Origin: Tistrella mobilis KA081020-065
Lineage (GTDB): Bacteria > Pseudomonadota > Alphaproteobacteria > Tistrellales > Tistrellaceae
Assembly: GCF_000264455.2 (NCBI RefSeq)
Contig: NC_017956.1
Location: 727,501-791,500, forward strand
Length of the DNA: 64,000 bases
Reading direction: 5' to 3'
Positions 9,271 through 17,002 of this stretch are shown piece by piece. The notes under the pieces were generated by a model. That model made no database searches, was not told where the DNA came from, and saw nothing but the letters and a program-made list of their open reading frames with translations. Both the position numbers and the translations under genes were made by a program. The stretch's first letter is position 1. The number at the start of each line of letters is the position of its first letter.

Positions 9271-11592
9271 TCAGGCTGCGGCAGTGCTGCGTGCAGCACC
9301 CAGTGCCGCCCAGACGCGGGCCGGGGTTGCCGGCATGTCGATCTCGCCCGCGCCCTCGGCGATCAGGGCGTCGTTGATCGCGTTCATGATCGCCGGGCAG
9401 GCGCCGATGGTGCCGGCCTCGCCGCATCCCTTGGAGCCGAGGCCGCTCGACGCCGTCGGCAGATCCTCGTAGAGCCGGATGTCGAGGAAGATCATGTCCT
9501 CGGCGCGGGGCATGCCGTAATCCATGAAGCTGCCGGTGAGCAGCTGTCCGCTGTCCTCGTCATAGACGGCATGTTCCATCAGCGCCTGGCCCAGCCCCTG
9601 GGCGACGCCGCCCTGCACCTGGCCCATCACGATCATCGGGTTGACCACCTTGCCGAAATCGTCGGCGACCACATAGCGCACCGGTTCCACCCGGCCGGTC
9701 TCGGGGTCGATTTCGACCTCGGCGACATGGCAGCCATTGGGGAAGGTGGGGGCGGGGCGGTCGAAGGTCCGGCTTTCGTCGAGCGGCGCGCCGGCATCCA
9801 GCGCGATCTGCGCCACCGCCTCCATATCCATCCCGAGATCGGTGCCCGCAACCGTGAAGCGGCCGTCTTCGAACACCAGATCCTCCGCCGCGGCCTCGAG
9901 CTTTTCGGCCGCGATCGACCGTGCCCGTTCCACCACCGCCTCGGACGCCAGACGGATCGCCGAGCCCGCCATCTGCAGCGAGCGGGAGCCGCCGGTGCCG
10001 CCGCCGGTCTTCACCCGGGCGGTATCGCCCATCACCACCTGCACCTTTTCGAAGGGCATGCCCAGCAGTTCGGCCGCCACCTGGGCGAAAGATGTCTCGT
10101 GGCCCTGGCCGTTGGACTGGGTCCCGACCAGCACGGTGGCGCTGCCATCGGCTTCGAAGCGGATCCGCACCTCTTCCTTGGGGTTGCCCTGGGTCCATTC
10201 GATATAGCTGGCCATGCCGATGCCGCGCAGGCGGCCTTTGGCCGCCGACTGCCGGCGGCGCTCGGCGAAGCCGGCCATGTCGGCCGCTTCCAGCGCGCGG
10301 GATTGCATCAGGGCAAAGTCGCCGCAGTCATAGGTGGTGCCCATGGCGTTGGTATAGGGCATCGCGGTCGCAGGGATATAGTTGATCCGGCGCAGTTCCG
10401 CCGGACTGCGGCCGGTGGCACGGGCGGCGGTGTCGATCAGCCGCTCGATCAGGTAATTCGCCTCGGGCCGGCCGGCGCCGCGATAGGCATCGACCGGGGC
10501 GGTGTTGGTGAAGACGCCCTTCACATGCAGGGCCGCCACGGGGATCGCATAGACCGTGGTGGCAAGGCCGGCTGCGGCCGAGGTCGGGATCATCGCGCCG
10601 AACTGCGAAGCATAGGCACCCAGATTGGCGACGGTCGAGACCTCGAAGGCGGTGAAGCGGCCATCGGCATCCAGCCCCAGTCGGGCATGGGTGCGCAGAT
10701 CGCGGCCGTGGGCGTCGGTCAGCAGGCTTTCCGAGCGGTCGCCGGTCCACTTCACCGGCCGGCGCAGCTTGCGGGCGGCATAGATCACGGCGACATGTTC
10801 GGGGTAGAGGAAGATCTTCATGCCGAAGCCGCCGCCGACATCCGGCATCACCACCCGGAATTCGTCTGCCGGCACCTTGAACACGGCATCGGCCAGGATG
10901 CCGCGCAGCCCATGCACGCCCTGGCCATTGGTATAGACCACGGTCTGGCCGGTTTCGGCATCGATGGTCGCGTTCACCGCCCGCGGTTCCAGCGGATTGG
11001 CCGATACCCGGTTGTTGACGATGTCGATCTCGACCACCTGGTGCGCGGCCGCCATCGCCGTCTCCACCTCGGCCGCCTTGCCCTGGCGCCAGTCGAAACA
11101 GAGGTTCGAGGGGGTGCCGTCATGCACGACCACCGCATCCTCTTCCACTGCCTTCAGCGGATCGACCACGGCCGGGCGCTCGTCATAATCCACCACCACC
11201 AGCTCGGCGGCATCGCGGGCGGCGACCGGATCGGTCGCGACCACCATCGCCACCGCTTCGCCTGCAAAATGCACGGCATCGGCGGCAAGCGCCGGACGCT
11301 TCGGCGCCTGCATGCCGCTGCCGTCGGCATTCTTCACCCGCGCGACCGCCGGCACGCCGCCGACGCCGTCGGCATCCAGATCGGCGCCGGTGAAGACGGC
11401 GACCACGCCCTCGGCGGCCGCCGCATCGGCGGTATCGACCGCCAGGATGCGGGCCGCGGCATGGGGGCTGCGCACGAAGGCCACATGCAGCTGGCCTTCG
11501 AAGGAAATGTCGTCGGTATAGCGGCCATGGCCGGTCAGAAAGCGCCGGTCCTCGACGCGACGCACGGCCTGGCCGATTCCGAATTTCAGCAT
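9271..11592 (-). CDS. Xanthine dehydrogenase family molybdopterin-binding subunit (form II CoxL-like)
   Basis: Large, molybdenum-cofactor subunit of a xanthine-oxidase-family hydroxylase (773 residues, the usual length). The active-site loop near residue 366 reads AYRGAGRPE, the form II CoxL signature; true CO dehydrogenases carry AYRCSFR. The catalytic Glu is present near 720 (SKGCGEAGTIG), as is the VMPDVGGGFGMKIFLYPEH cofactor region. The ATG at 11592 starts at the family N-terminus (MLKFGIGQAVRRVEDRRFLTG minus its last residue is the usual opening). The FAD and 2Fe-2S subunits are not adjacent on either side, so the enzyme must be assembled from subunits encoded elsewhere, or the gene is an orphan. 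The substrate is unknown: an aldehyde, purine or other heteroaromatic compound is possible. Confidence 0.9.
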   Translation of the reverse strand: MLKFGIGQAVRRVEDRRFLTGHGRYTDDISFEGQLHVAFVRSPHAAARILAVDTADAAAAEGVVAVFTGADLDADGVGGVPAVARVKNADGSGMQAPKRPALAADAVHFAGEAVAMVVATDPVAARDAAELVVVDYDERPAVVDPLKAVEEDAVVVHDGTPSNLCFDWRQGKAAEVETAMAAAHQVVEIDIVNNRVSANPLEPRAVNATIDAETGQTVVYTNGQGVHGLRGILADAVFKVPADEFRVVMPDVGGGFGMKIFLYPEHVAVIYAARKLRRPVKWTGDRSESLLTDAHGRDLRTHARLGLDADGRFTAFEVSTVANLGAYASQFGAMIPTSAAAGLATTVYAIPVAALHVKGVFTNTAPVDAYRGAGRPEANYLIERLIDTAARATGRSPAELRRINYIPATAMPYTNAMGTTYDCGDFALMQSRALEAADMAGFAERRRQSAAKGRLRGIGMASYIEWTQGNPKEEVRIRFEADGSATVLVGTQSNGQGHETSFAQVAAELLGMPFEKVQVVMGDTARVKTGGGTGGSRSLQMAGSAIRLASEAVVERARSIAAEKLEAAAEDLVFEDGRFTVAGTDLGMDMEAVAQIALDAGAPLDESRTFDRPAPTFPNGCHVAEVEIDPETGRVEPVRYVVADDFGKVVNPMIVMGQVQGGVAQGLGQALMEHAVYDEDSGQLLTGSFMDYGMPRAEDMIFLDIRLYEDLPTASSGLGSKGCGEAGTIGACPAIMNAINDALIAEGAGEIDMPATPARVWAALGAARSTAAA

Positions 11593-11843
11593 GGGGCGAT
11601 CTTCCCTGACGTATCTGTCCGGCGGGTCACTTCGGAACGGTAGCCGATCCCGGCGCGGCGGCGCAATGCTGCCGGTGGCAGGGTCCACGCCGCGGAACCA
11701 GAGGCGGGGTTTTCAGGCATCGGCGGGCGATTCAGGCATCAGCGGGAGATCATGATGATTTCATGACGCCCGCGGCCCGGATTGCCAGGGCGCCAGGTCG
11801 AACGATATCGTCCCCGCGAAAGATAGCGGCGCGGGGGCGAGGC

Positions 11844-13043
11844 ATGGGCACAGGCAGCGACGGCAGTGCGGGCGAGGTCTTCCGGGCCTTCCTGAAGCTG
11901 GGCCTGACGGCTTTTGGCGGCCCCGTGGCGCATCTGGGGTTTTTCCGCACCGAATTCGTCGCCCGCCGCGGCTGGCTGGACGACGAGGCCTATGCGCGGA
12001 TCGTGGCGCTCTGCCAGTTCCTGCCGGGGCCTGCAAGCAGCCAGGTCGGCATCGCTCTCGGCTTCGGCCGTGCCGGCTGGGCGGGGGCCGCCGCCGCCTG
12101 GGCCGGCTTTACCCTGCCCTCCGCCTTGCTGATGATCCTGGCCGGGCTTGCCATCGGTGCCGGTGCCGAGGCGGGCCGGCTGCCCGAGGGACTGACCACC
12201 GGGCTTAAGATCGCGGCGCTGGCCGTGGTGGTTCAGGCGGTGGCCGGCATGGCGGGCAGTCTGGCGCCCGATCGCGCCCGGCGAAGCGTGGCCGCCGTCG
12301 CGGCCGTGGTCGCCCTGACCCTGCCCGGGCTGGCCGGGCAGCTCGGCGCCATCCTGATCGGGCTTCTGGCCGTTCCGCTTCTGGATCCGCCGGCGACACC
12401 CGCCGCCGCGGCTCCCGCCGGCCGGCGCCCCCTGAAGCGGGCCGGGGCAGCAGCCCTGCTCATCTTCCTGGCCGGGCTGATCCTGCTGCCGCTCTGGGCG
12501 GCCACGGGCGATGCCACCGGCCGGCTGGTCGACGGCATGTATCGGGCCGGCAGTCTGGTCTTCGGCGGTGGCCATGTGGTTCTGCCGCTGCTGGCCGCGG
12601 AAACCGGCGGCCATGTCGATGGCCAGGCCTTCCTGGCCGGCTATGGTCTGGCCCAGGCGGTGCCGGGGCCGCTGTTCACCTTCTCGGCCTTTCTGGGGGC
12701 CGCCGGCATCTGGGGCGGGCTGCCGGGATGGCTGGCGGGGATCATCGCCCTGATCGCGATCTTCGTGCCGGCGGCGCTGCTGTTGGTGGCGGCGCTTCCC
12801 TTCTGGGACCGCATCGCCGGCCATCCGGGGGCGCGGCGGGCTGTGGCTGGGGTCAATGCCGCGGTGCTGGGGCTGCTTGCCGCGGCGCTCTACGATCCGG
12901 TCTTCGTCACAGCTGTCTCCGGCCCACGGGACGCCGCGCTCGCCATTCTGGTCCTGCTGGCGCTGCTGGTCTGGCGGCTGCCGGTCTGGGTGCTGGTGCC
13001 GCTGGCCGCCGCCGCCGGTATGGCGGTGGCTGCCCTCGGTTGA
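11844..13043 (+). CDS. chrA: Chromate transporter ChrA
   Basis: A CHR-family efflux protein that exports chromate, of the long two-domain type (399 residues). Both halves carry the family motif: FRAFLKLGLTAFGGPVAHLG near residue 15-35 and AGSLVFGGGHVVLPLLAAET near 235-255. About ten hydrophobic segments are visible. The first half has the conserved ALCQFLPGPASSQVG, mirrored by AQAVPGPLFTFSAFLG in the second. The ATG at 11844 is chosen because the protein then begins just before the first CHR domain; an earlier in-frame start adds an Arg-rich tail. It is convergent with the Fis-type regulator and only 10 bases separate the stops. No ChrB regulator is adjacent. Confidence 0.92.
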   Translation: MGTGSDGSAGEVFRAFLKLGLTAFGGPVAHLGFFRTEFVARRGWLDDEAYARIVALCQFLPGPASSQVGIALGFGRAGWAGAAAAWAGFTLPSALLMILAGLAIGAGAEAGRLPEGLTTGLKIAALAVVVQAVAGMAGSLAPDRARRSVAAVAAVVALTLPGLAGQLGAILIGLLAVPLLDPPATPAAAAPAGRRPLKRAGAAALLIFLAGLILLPLWAATGDATGRLVDGMYRAGSLVFGGGHVVLPLLAAETGGHVDGQAFLAGYGLAQAVPGPLFTFSAFLGAAGIWGGLPGWLAGIIALIAIFVPAALLLVAALPFWDRIAGHPGARRAVAGVNAAVLGLLAAALYDPVFVTAVSGPRDAALAILVLLALLVWRLPVWVLVPLAAAAGMAVAALG

Positions 13044-13053
13044 CGGGTGCAGG

Positions 13054-13638
13054 TCAATCGGCTGCGTTCCCGGCCCGGCGCTCCCGGCGCCGATAGATGG
13101 TGGAGCTGCTGATGCCCAGCAGCTGGGCGGCCCGGGTGACATTGCCCTGGCAGAGCAGGATCGCGCGTTCGATCGTCTCGTCGATCACGTCGTCCAGCGG
13201 CCGGATCAGCTGTGCCGGATCGTCCTCGGGCAGGGCGAGGGAGCCGGCCCGCCAGGTCATGGCCATGGTGACCGCATGGGCGATGCGGCTTGGAGAGGCG
13301 TCCTGCGGCACCACGTCGATGGCGCCGGCGCGCATGGCACCGACCACCACCTCGTCGTCGTCTTCGGGCAGCCGCACGAAAATCGGCCGGATGTCCGGGA
13401 CGATGGCGATCAGCCGCTGGATCAGCCCGGCGCGCGGCATGTCGTCGAAGCGCCCCACGATCACCACCGGCGGGTGGGAGACGCGGATGGCGGCAAGCGC
13501 GCGCTGGGCGTCGGGCACGGCTGTGCGCGGCATCCGCATCAGCGACCCCGAGGCCTGATCGAACACCGGAAAGCTGTCGCCACGGCCGACGAGCAGCAGG
13601 GCGGGGCGGCGATCGGTGACAGGTGTCATACGGTTCAT
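13054..13638 (-). CDS. Fis-type HTH regulator with degenerate receiver domain
   Basis: A 194-residue regulator. The C-terminus is a Fis-type DNA-binding helix-turn-helix (ILLCQGNVTRAAQLLGISSS, then TIYRRRERR, about 160-190) as in NtrC proteins. The N-terminus (residues 5-125) has the β/α pattern of a response-regulator receiver but lacks the phospho-acceptor Asp in its β3 strand (PPVVIVGRFDDM) and the Lys of β5 (VVPQDASPSRI). It is therefore probably not controlled by phosphorylation. No AAA+ domain is present, so it does not activate sigma-54. Start codons at 13644, 13638 or 13629 are possible; 13638 has a GACGAG at good spacing. There is no histidine kinase nearby. Confidence 0.75.
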   Translation of the reverse strand: MNRMTPVTDRRPALLLVGRGDSFPVFDQASGSLMRMPRTAVPDAQRALAAIRVSHPPVVIVGRFDDMPRAGLIQRLIAIVPDIRPIFVRLPEDDDEVVVGAMRAGAIDVVPQDASPSRIAHAVTMAMTWRAGSLALPEDDPAQLIRPLDDVIDETIERAILLCQGNVTRAAQLLGISSSTIYRRRERRAGNAAD

Positions 13639-14139
13639 CAGCATCTCGTCTTTCAAGGGCAAAGCCCCGGACTGTGGACAGGCGGATGGCGGCGGGCGCT
13701 GTGTCTTCGTCACCGAGACGCAACTTGCAACGATCACTGCGATACGCGTCGCATTCCGCGAGGCGGGGCGCAGAAATCCGGCCCTGCCGGCCATGTCCGG
13801 CATTGATTGAGGGCAAAAGCGCAAGTCCTGTGCCACCCGGTCCCCCGTGAACAGGGGGGCGAGCGGAGGCGCATGAGCGGTCGGGGCGCCCGCGGCAAAG
13901 CACCGCATGGTTTCGCCCCCGGGCGGCGCGCATGCTCAACCTCCCTACGCCGTCGATGAGCCGGATGGATGCAGCTTTGCCGAGGGTCTTTTCCGGGCCC
14001 GGCACAGACATGCAACGGTCACGGGGGGATCCCTTGCCCTTGCGTCCGCGACACCCCATTTTGACGTGATACATGCCGTCCGGATGCCGACCGCCGGGTC
14101 CGGCCGCATCTTCGGTCTCGACGACGAAAGGAGAAGGTC
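13639..14139. other. 500-bp intergenic region between divergent regulator and rpoH
   Basis: No credible coding sequence. It holds the upstream region of the Fis-type regulator on the left (including an AT-rich patch near 13725-13760) and the rpoH leader on the right. A short CCCCC/GGGGG hairpin lies near 13843-13860. The only clear signal is the sigma-32-like promoter at 14033-14061. Confidence 0.6.
14033..14061 (+). promoter_or_regulatory. Sigma-32-type promoter of rpoH
   Basis: CTTGCC (14033-14038), 15-base spacer, then CCCCATTT (14054-14061). The -10 box matches the sigma-32 consensus CCCCATNT exactly, and the -35 matches four of six in CTTGAA. Transcription would start near 14068, giving a leader of about 70 bases. 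This predicts autoregulation of rpoH, as known in Caulobacter. Confidence 0.6.
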
Positions 14140-15087
14140 TTGGTCGCTCAACTTCCCGCCATATCGGGCGGCAGTAATCTGTCGACCTATCTGAACGAGA
14201 TTCAGAAGTACCCGATCCTGACCGCCGACGAGGAGTTTATGCTCGCCTGCCGGTGGCGGGACCATGCCGATGCCGACGCCGCGCGCCGGTTGATCACCAG
14301 CCATCTGCGCCTGGTCGCCAAGATCGCCCTGGGCTATCGCGGCTATGGTCTGCCGCTGGAAGACGTCATCGCCGAGGGCAATGTCGGCCTGATGCAGGCG
14401 GTCAAGCGGTTCGATCCCGACCGTGGTTTCCGCCTGTCGACCTATGCCATGTGGTGGGTCCGTGCCTCGATCCAGGAGTTCATCCTGCGCTCGTGGTCGC
14501 TGGTCAAGATGGGCACCACCGCCGCCCAGAAGAAGCTGTTCTTCAACCTGCGCCGGCTGAAGAACCAGATGAATGCCATTGAGGCCGGCGACCTGCCGCC
14601 CGAGGTGGTGAAGAAGATCGCGACCGAGCTGGATGTGGGCGAGCACGAGGTGGTGGAGATGAACCGCCGCTTCGCCGGTCCCGACCAGTCGCTGAACGCA
14701 CCGGTCTCGGCCGAGGGTGATGCCGAATGGCAGGACTGGTTGACCGACAGCCGGCCCAGCCAGGAAACCATGGTGGCCGAGGACGAGGAGCAGTCAAAGC
14801 GCCTGGGCCTGATGCAGTCGGCGCTGGAAGACCTGAACGAGCGCGAGCGCCACATCTTCACCGAGCGCTGCCTGAAAGAGCCGGCGGCGACGCTGGAGGA
14901 TCTGGCCCAGGTCTACGGCATCAGCCGCGAGCGGGTGCGCCAGATCGAGGTGAGGGCCTTCGAGAAGGTGCAGAAGAAGACGCTGGAACTGGCCATTGCC
15001 GACGGCGTGGTCAACGAGGATCAGATGATTGCCGCCCGTGCGGCGGGTGGCCATCGTCAGCTGCGCGGCAGCACCCAGCCGAACTGA
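14140..15087 (+). CDS. rpoH: RNA polymerase sigma-32 (heat-shock) factor
   Basis: Heat-shock sigma factor that directs RNA polymerase to chaperone and protease promoters. The 315-residue protein has region 2 (GLPLEDVIAEGNVGLMQAVK, then FDPDRGFRLSTYAMWWVRAS), the diagnostic RpoH box QKKLFFNLRRLK at about 129-140, and region 4.2 (TLEDLAQVYGISRERVRQIE, near 252-271). The start is an unusual TTG at 14140, fixed by a strong Shine-Dalgarno (AAAGGAGAAGG) and by the expected N-terminus; no ATG suits. It is monocistronic, with a sigma-32-like promoter upstream and a strong terminator downstream. Confidence 0.97.
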   Translation: MVAQLPAISGGSNLSTYLNEIQKYPILTADEEFMLACRWRDHADADAARRLITSHLRLVAKIALGYRGYGLPLEDVIAEGNVGLMQAVKRFDPDRGFRLSTYAMWWVRASIQEFILRSWSLVKMGTTAAQKKLFFNLRRLKNQMNAIEAGDLPPEVVKKIATELDVGEHEVVEMNRRFAGPDQSLNAPVSAEGDAEWQDWLTDSRPSQETMVAEDEEQSKRLGLMQSALEDLNERERHIFTERCLKEPAATLEDLAQVYGISRERVRQIEVRAFEKVQKKTLELAIADGVVNEDQMIAARAAGGHRQLRGSTQPN

Positions 15088-15114
15088 TCCGCCAGTCTCT
15101 GCCGGCCGGATGTG

Positions 15115-15147
15115 CCCGCACCCGCCTTTTGGCGGGTGCGGGTTTTT
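15115..15147 (+). terminator. Terminator of rpoH
   Basis: A perfect 12-bp GC stem (15115-15126 with 15131-15142), TTTT loop, followed by TTTTT. Classic Rho-independent terminator. Confidence 0.92.
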
Positions 15148-15159
15148 CGTGGCGGAACG

Positions 15160-16095
15160 TTAGTTCAGCCCGATCGCCCCGTTGGGGCGCATCATGCGCA
15201 GAACCTGACCGCTGGGTGCACGATAGACCCCGCGGGTCGAACTGGTGACGGGGCCGAGCGTGGCGCCGCGGGCGGGAGAGGGCATATGCACCCGCGGGGC
15301 GGCGGGGCGGGGGGCGATGGCGCCCGGTGCGTCGTCAGCGCCGGCAGTCTCGGGCGCCATGTCGGCGGCGGCAAGCTGGGTCTCGTCAGCCGCCGGTGCC
15401 TGGCGCTGTGCGGCATCCTCGGCGGCGGTCGTGATCGCCGGCGTGCGCTTGCCCGAAGCCGAGCCGGCCGGGGCATGGCCGTTGCGCTCCAGCCAGAAAT
15501 CCAGCACCCGGTTGCGGTAGGGCTTGGAGTTGGAAGGCGTGCGGCTGTGATAGAAGCCGACCGCTTCGGTCCAGGTCGCGGTCTCGCCCTGGAGATCTTT
15601 CAGAAAGCGGGCGGCGTAGTCGGCATTGTAGGCAGGATCGATCATCTGGTTGATGTCGTCGAACTGTTCGCCATGGAAGTGGAAGTTCACCTGCATGCAG
15701 CCGATATCGATGTTCCGGACCCCTTTGGCGCGCAGGCCGCGGATCTCCGCCAGGGCAGCCGCTTTGCTCGGCAGGTAGCGGCCTCGGCCCTCGGCATAGA
15801 TGGTCCAGGGCCAGGCAGTTCTTGCCGAGCGCTCCTTGCTCCAGCGGCCCGATTCCGCCAGGGCGATCGCCGCCAGAAGCCCGTCGGGCAGGCCGTGGCG
15901 ACGCTCCGCCGCCGAGATGGCCTGGTCGCAGAGCATCCAGTCCCGGGCCTTTCCGTCGGGGTCGCCACCGGCCCGGGCGGGGGCGGAGCCCAGGAAAGCT
16001 GCCAATCCGGCCACGAGGATGGCGGTCAGCACCGCGCCGCGGCGTGCGGCATGGCGGGGGCGTTCCGGGCTGGTCGGGCGGGGGGTCTCGGACAT
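15160..16095 (-). CDS. Lytic transglycosylase SLT domain protein
   Basis: A periplasmic enzyme expected to cleave peptidoglycan glycan strands without water. The 311-residue protein has an Arg-rich N-terminus, a hydrophobic signal segment (residues 20-43, ending ARAG), and an SLT-like catalytic domain. The likely catalytic Glu is E81 in AIALAESGRW, followed by GCMQVNFHFHG and YNADYAARFLKDL, typical of the fold. Beyond residue 215 is an Ala/Pro-rich tail of low complexity that may span the envelope. It is convergent with rpoH. The promoter must lie in 16096-16250, next to the sRNA array. Confidence 0.85.
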   Translation of the reverse strand: MSETPRPTSPERPRHAARRGAVLTAILVAGLAAFLGSAPARAGGDPDGKARDWMLCDQAISAAERRHGLPDGLLAAIALAESGRWSKERSARTAWPWTIYAEGRGRYLPSKAAALAEIRGLRAKGVRNIDIGCMQVNFHFHGEQFDDINQMIDPAYNADYAARFLKDLQGETATWTEAVGFYHSRTPSNSKPYRNRVLDFWLERNGHAPAGSASGKRTPAITTAAEDAAQRQAPAADETQLAAADMAPETAGADDAPGAIAPRPAAPRVHMPSPARGATLGPVTSSTRGVYRAPSGQVLRMMRPNGAIGLN

Positions 16096-16229
16096 GATCG
16101 GCGGATCCGGGTGGCGTTGGAGGGGCTGCAGCGGGGCTGCCGGTGCAGCTCCGTTCTTTCAAATCCCGTGCCAACCGTCGGGAGAGGCGGTTGCAGAGCT
16201 GCTGCTCAATATCGAGGCACGAAATCTTC

Positions 16230-16258
16230 TTGCCTCATTCGCGGGCAGGCTCTATATG
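16230..16258 (+). promoter_or_regulatory. Sigma-70 promoter of sRNA copy 1
   Basis: TTGCCT (16230-16235), exactly 17 bases, TATATG (16253-16258). Predicted transcription start near 16265. Confidence 0.75.
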
Positions 16259-16264
16259 TTGCAG

Positions 16265-16368
16265 CGCGGCAGGTGAACGCTCAGGCGTTCGCGGCCGCTG
16301 CCCAGATCCTTGGGCGTTTCCTCCCTAGACTTAGGGCCGTGTCAGTCTGCTGGCGCGGCCTTTTTTTT
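16265..16368 (+). ncRNA. mmgR/αr8-like trans-acting sRNA, tandem copy 1
   Basis: First of three related intergenic transcripts in 16096-17002, a 907-base stretch without protein genes. It has a 5' hairpin (GAACGC/GCGTTC, 16275-16290), the conserved single-stranded core GCGTTTCCTCCCTAGACTT containing the anti-Shine-Dalgarno-like TTTCCTCCCT, and a terminator hairpin (11-bp stem, 16335-16360) followed by eight Ts. The decamer UUUCCUCCCU is what I associate with the mmgR (αr8, Rfam suhB) family that limits polyhydroxybutyrate storage in Sinorhizobium. AbcR/αr15 is the main alternative. Such RNAs act by pairing with ribosome-binding sites, usually with Hfq. RNA status is near certain; family identity is likely. 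Confidence 0.8.
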
Positions 16369-16521
16369 GCGCCGGACGTCTGACGCGTATCAGGTCGGAA
16401 GATGTTCGTGCTGCACCTGCACAGATGCCCGGTTGGCATGCAGGGCATGCGGCACCGGCATAACCCCCCGGAATTCCTGGACCTCCCCGGCGTTTTTTGT
16501 CCATTCCACCCGAGAAGGCCC

Positions 16522-16550
16522 TTGACCGTTTGTGCGCCGCAACGTATCTT
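16522..16550 (+). promoter_or_regulatory. Sigma-70 promoter of sRNA copy 2
   Basis: TTGACC (16522-16527), 17 bases, TATCTT (16545-16550). Predicted transcription start near 16557. Confidence 0.75.
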
Positions 16551-16556
16551 CATGCC

Positions 16557-16654
16557 TGTAACGGGCGCTTGGCGGCGCCGCTGTTGCAGCCCAGTTTTTG
16601 GGCGTTTCCTCCCTAGACTTTGGGCCGTACCGATTGCTGGTACGGCCTTTTTTT
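16557..16654 (+). ncRNA. mmgR/αr8-like trans-acting sRNA, tandem copy 2
   Basis: Second copy, about 98 nucleotides. It has a 5' hairpin (GGCGC/GCGCC, 16564-16579) whose sequence differs from copies 1 and 3, the same core GCGTTTCCTCCCTAGACTT, and a terminator whose 9-bp stem GGCCGTACC/GGTACGGCC is followed by nine Ts. The sequence between copies is unrelated, so only the RNA unit and its promoter are conserved. Confidence 0.82.
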
Positions 16655-16748
16655 TGTCTCGATGGTGCGTCGCGAAGGGCCGGCGGGTCTGTGATTTCGC
16701 AAATGCGAAGGCCCGTTTCGCGCGTGTGAAACCGATTACAATTCCCTC

Positions 16749-16777
16749 TTGACCGCTGCTGCGTCGCAGCGTATATA
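16749..16777 (+). promoter_or_regulatory. Sigma-70 promoter of sRNA copy 3
   Basis: TTGACC (16749-16754), 17 bases, TATATA (16772-16777): the strongest of the three promoters. Predicted start near 16784. Confidence 0.78.
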
Positions 16778-16783
16778 TTGCAG

Positions 16784-16884
16784 TGCGTCATAAGACGCTT
16801 CGCGTCTGGTGATGCTGCCCATCTTCTTGGGCGTTTCCTCCCTAGACTTGGGCCGTATCAGATTGCTGGTACGGCCTTTTTTTT
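16784..16884 (+). ncRNA. mmgR/αr8-like trans-acting sRNA, tandem copy 3
   Basis: Third copy, about 100 nucleotides. It has a perfect 5' hairpin (AGACGC-TTC-GCGTCT, 16793-16807), the shared core GCGTTTCCTCCCTAGACTT, and a terminator with an 11-bp stem containing one G-U pair, followed by eight Ts. Each copy has its own promoter, so dosage or differential expression of three near-equivalent regulators is expected. Confidence 0.82.
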
Positions 16885-16948
16885 GTCCGGACCTCTGGCT
16901 GGGGCGAGGTGGTCAGACTTGTGTTGCACTTGCGAAATGTGCCTATGC

Positions 16949-16977
16949 AAAACCCCGTCATCCGGGGGATGACGGGG
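16949..16977 (-). terminator. Terminator of phhA
   Basis: A perfect 11-bp stem (16953-16963 with 16967-16977) followed on the minus strand by TTTT, 25 bases past the phhA stop. It also blocks read-through into the sRNA array. Confidence 0.85.
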
Positions 16978-17002
16978 TGCAAAGCTGCCGATGGCCCGGT
17001 GG

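Noticed and set aside
9271-11592. True aerobic CO dehydrogenase (coxL)
   Set aside because: The active-site loop is AYRGAGR, not AYRCSFR, and coxM/coxS are absent, so CO oxidation should not be claimed.
14061-14090. A sigma-70 promoter starting TTGACG upstream of rpoH
   Set aside because: The -35 is good but no -10 of acceptable quality lies 16-18 bases downstream, whereas the overlapping sigma-32 boxes fit well.
16096-17002. A CRISPR-like or satellite repeat array, because of the three similar blocks
   Set aside because: The blocks are spaced unevenly (about 290 and 230 bases), each has a promoter and terminator, and the spacing sequence is not spacer-like, so sRNA genes explain it.
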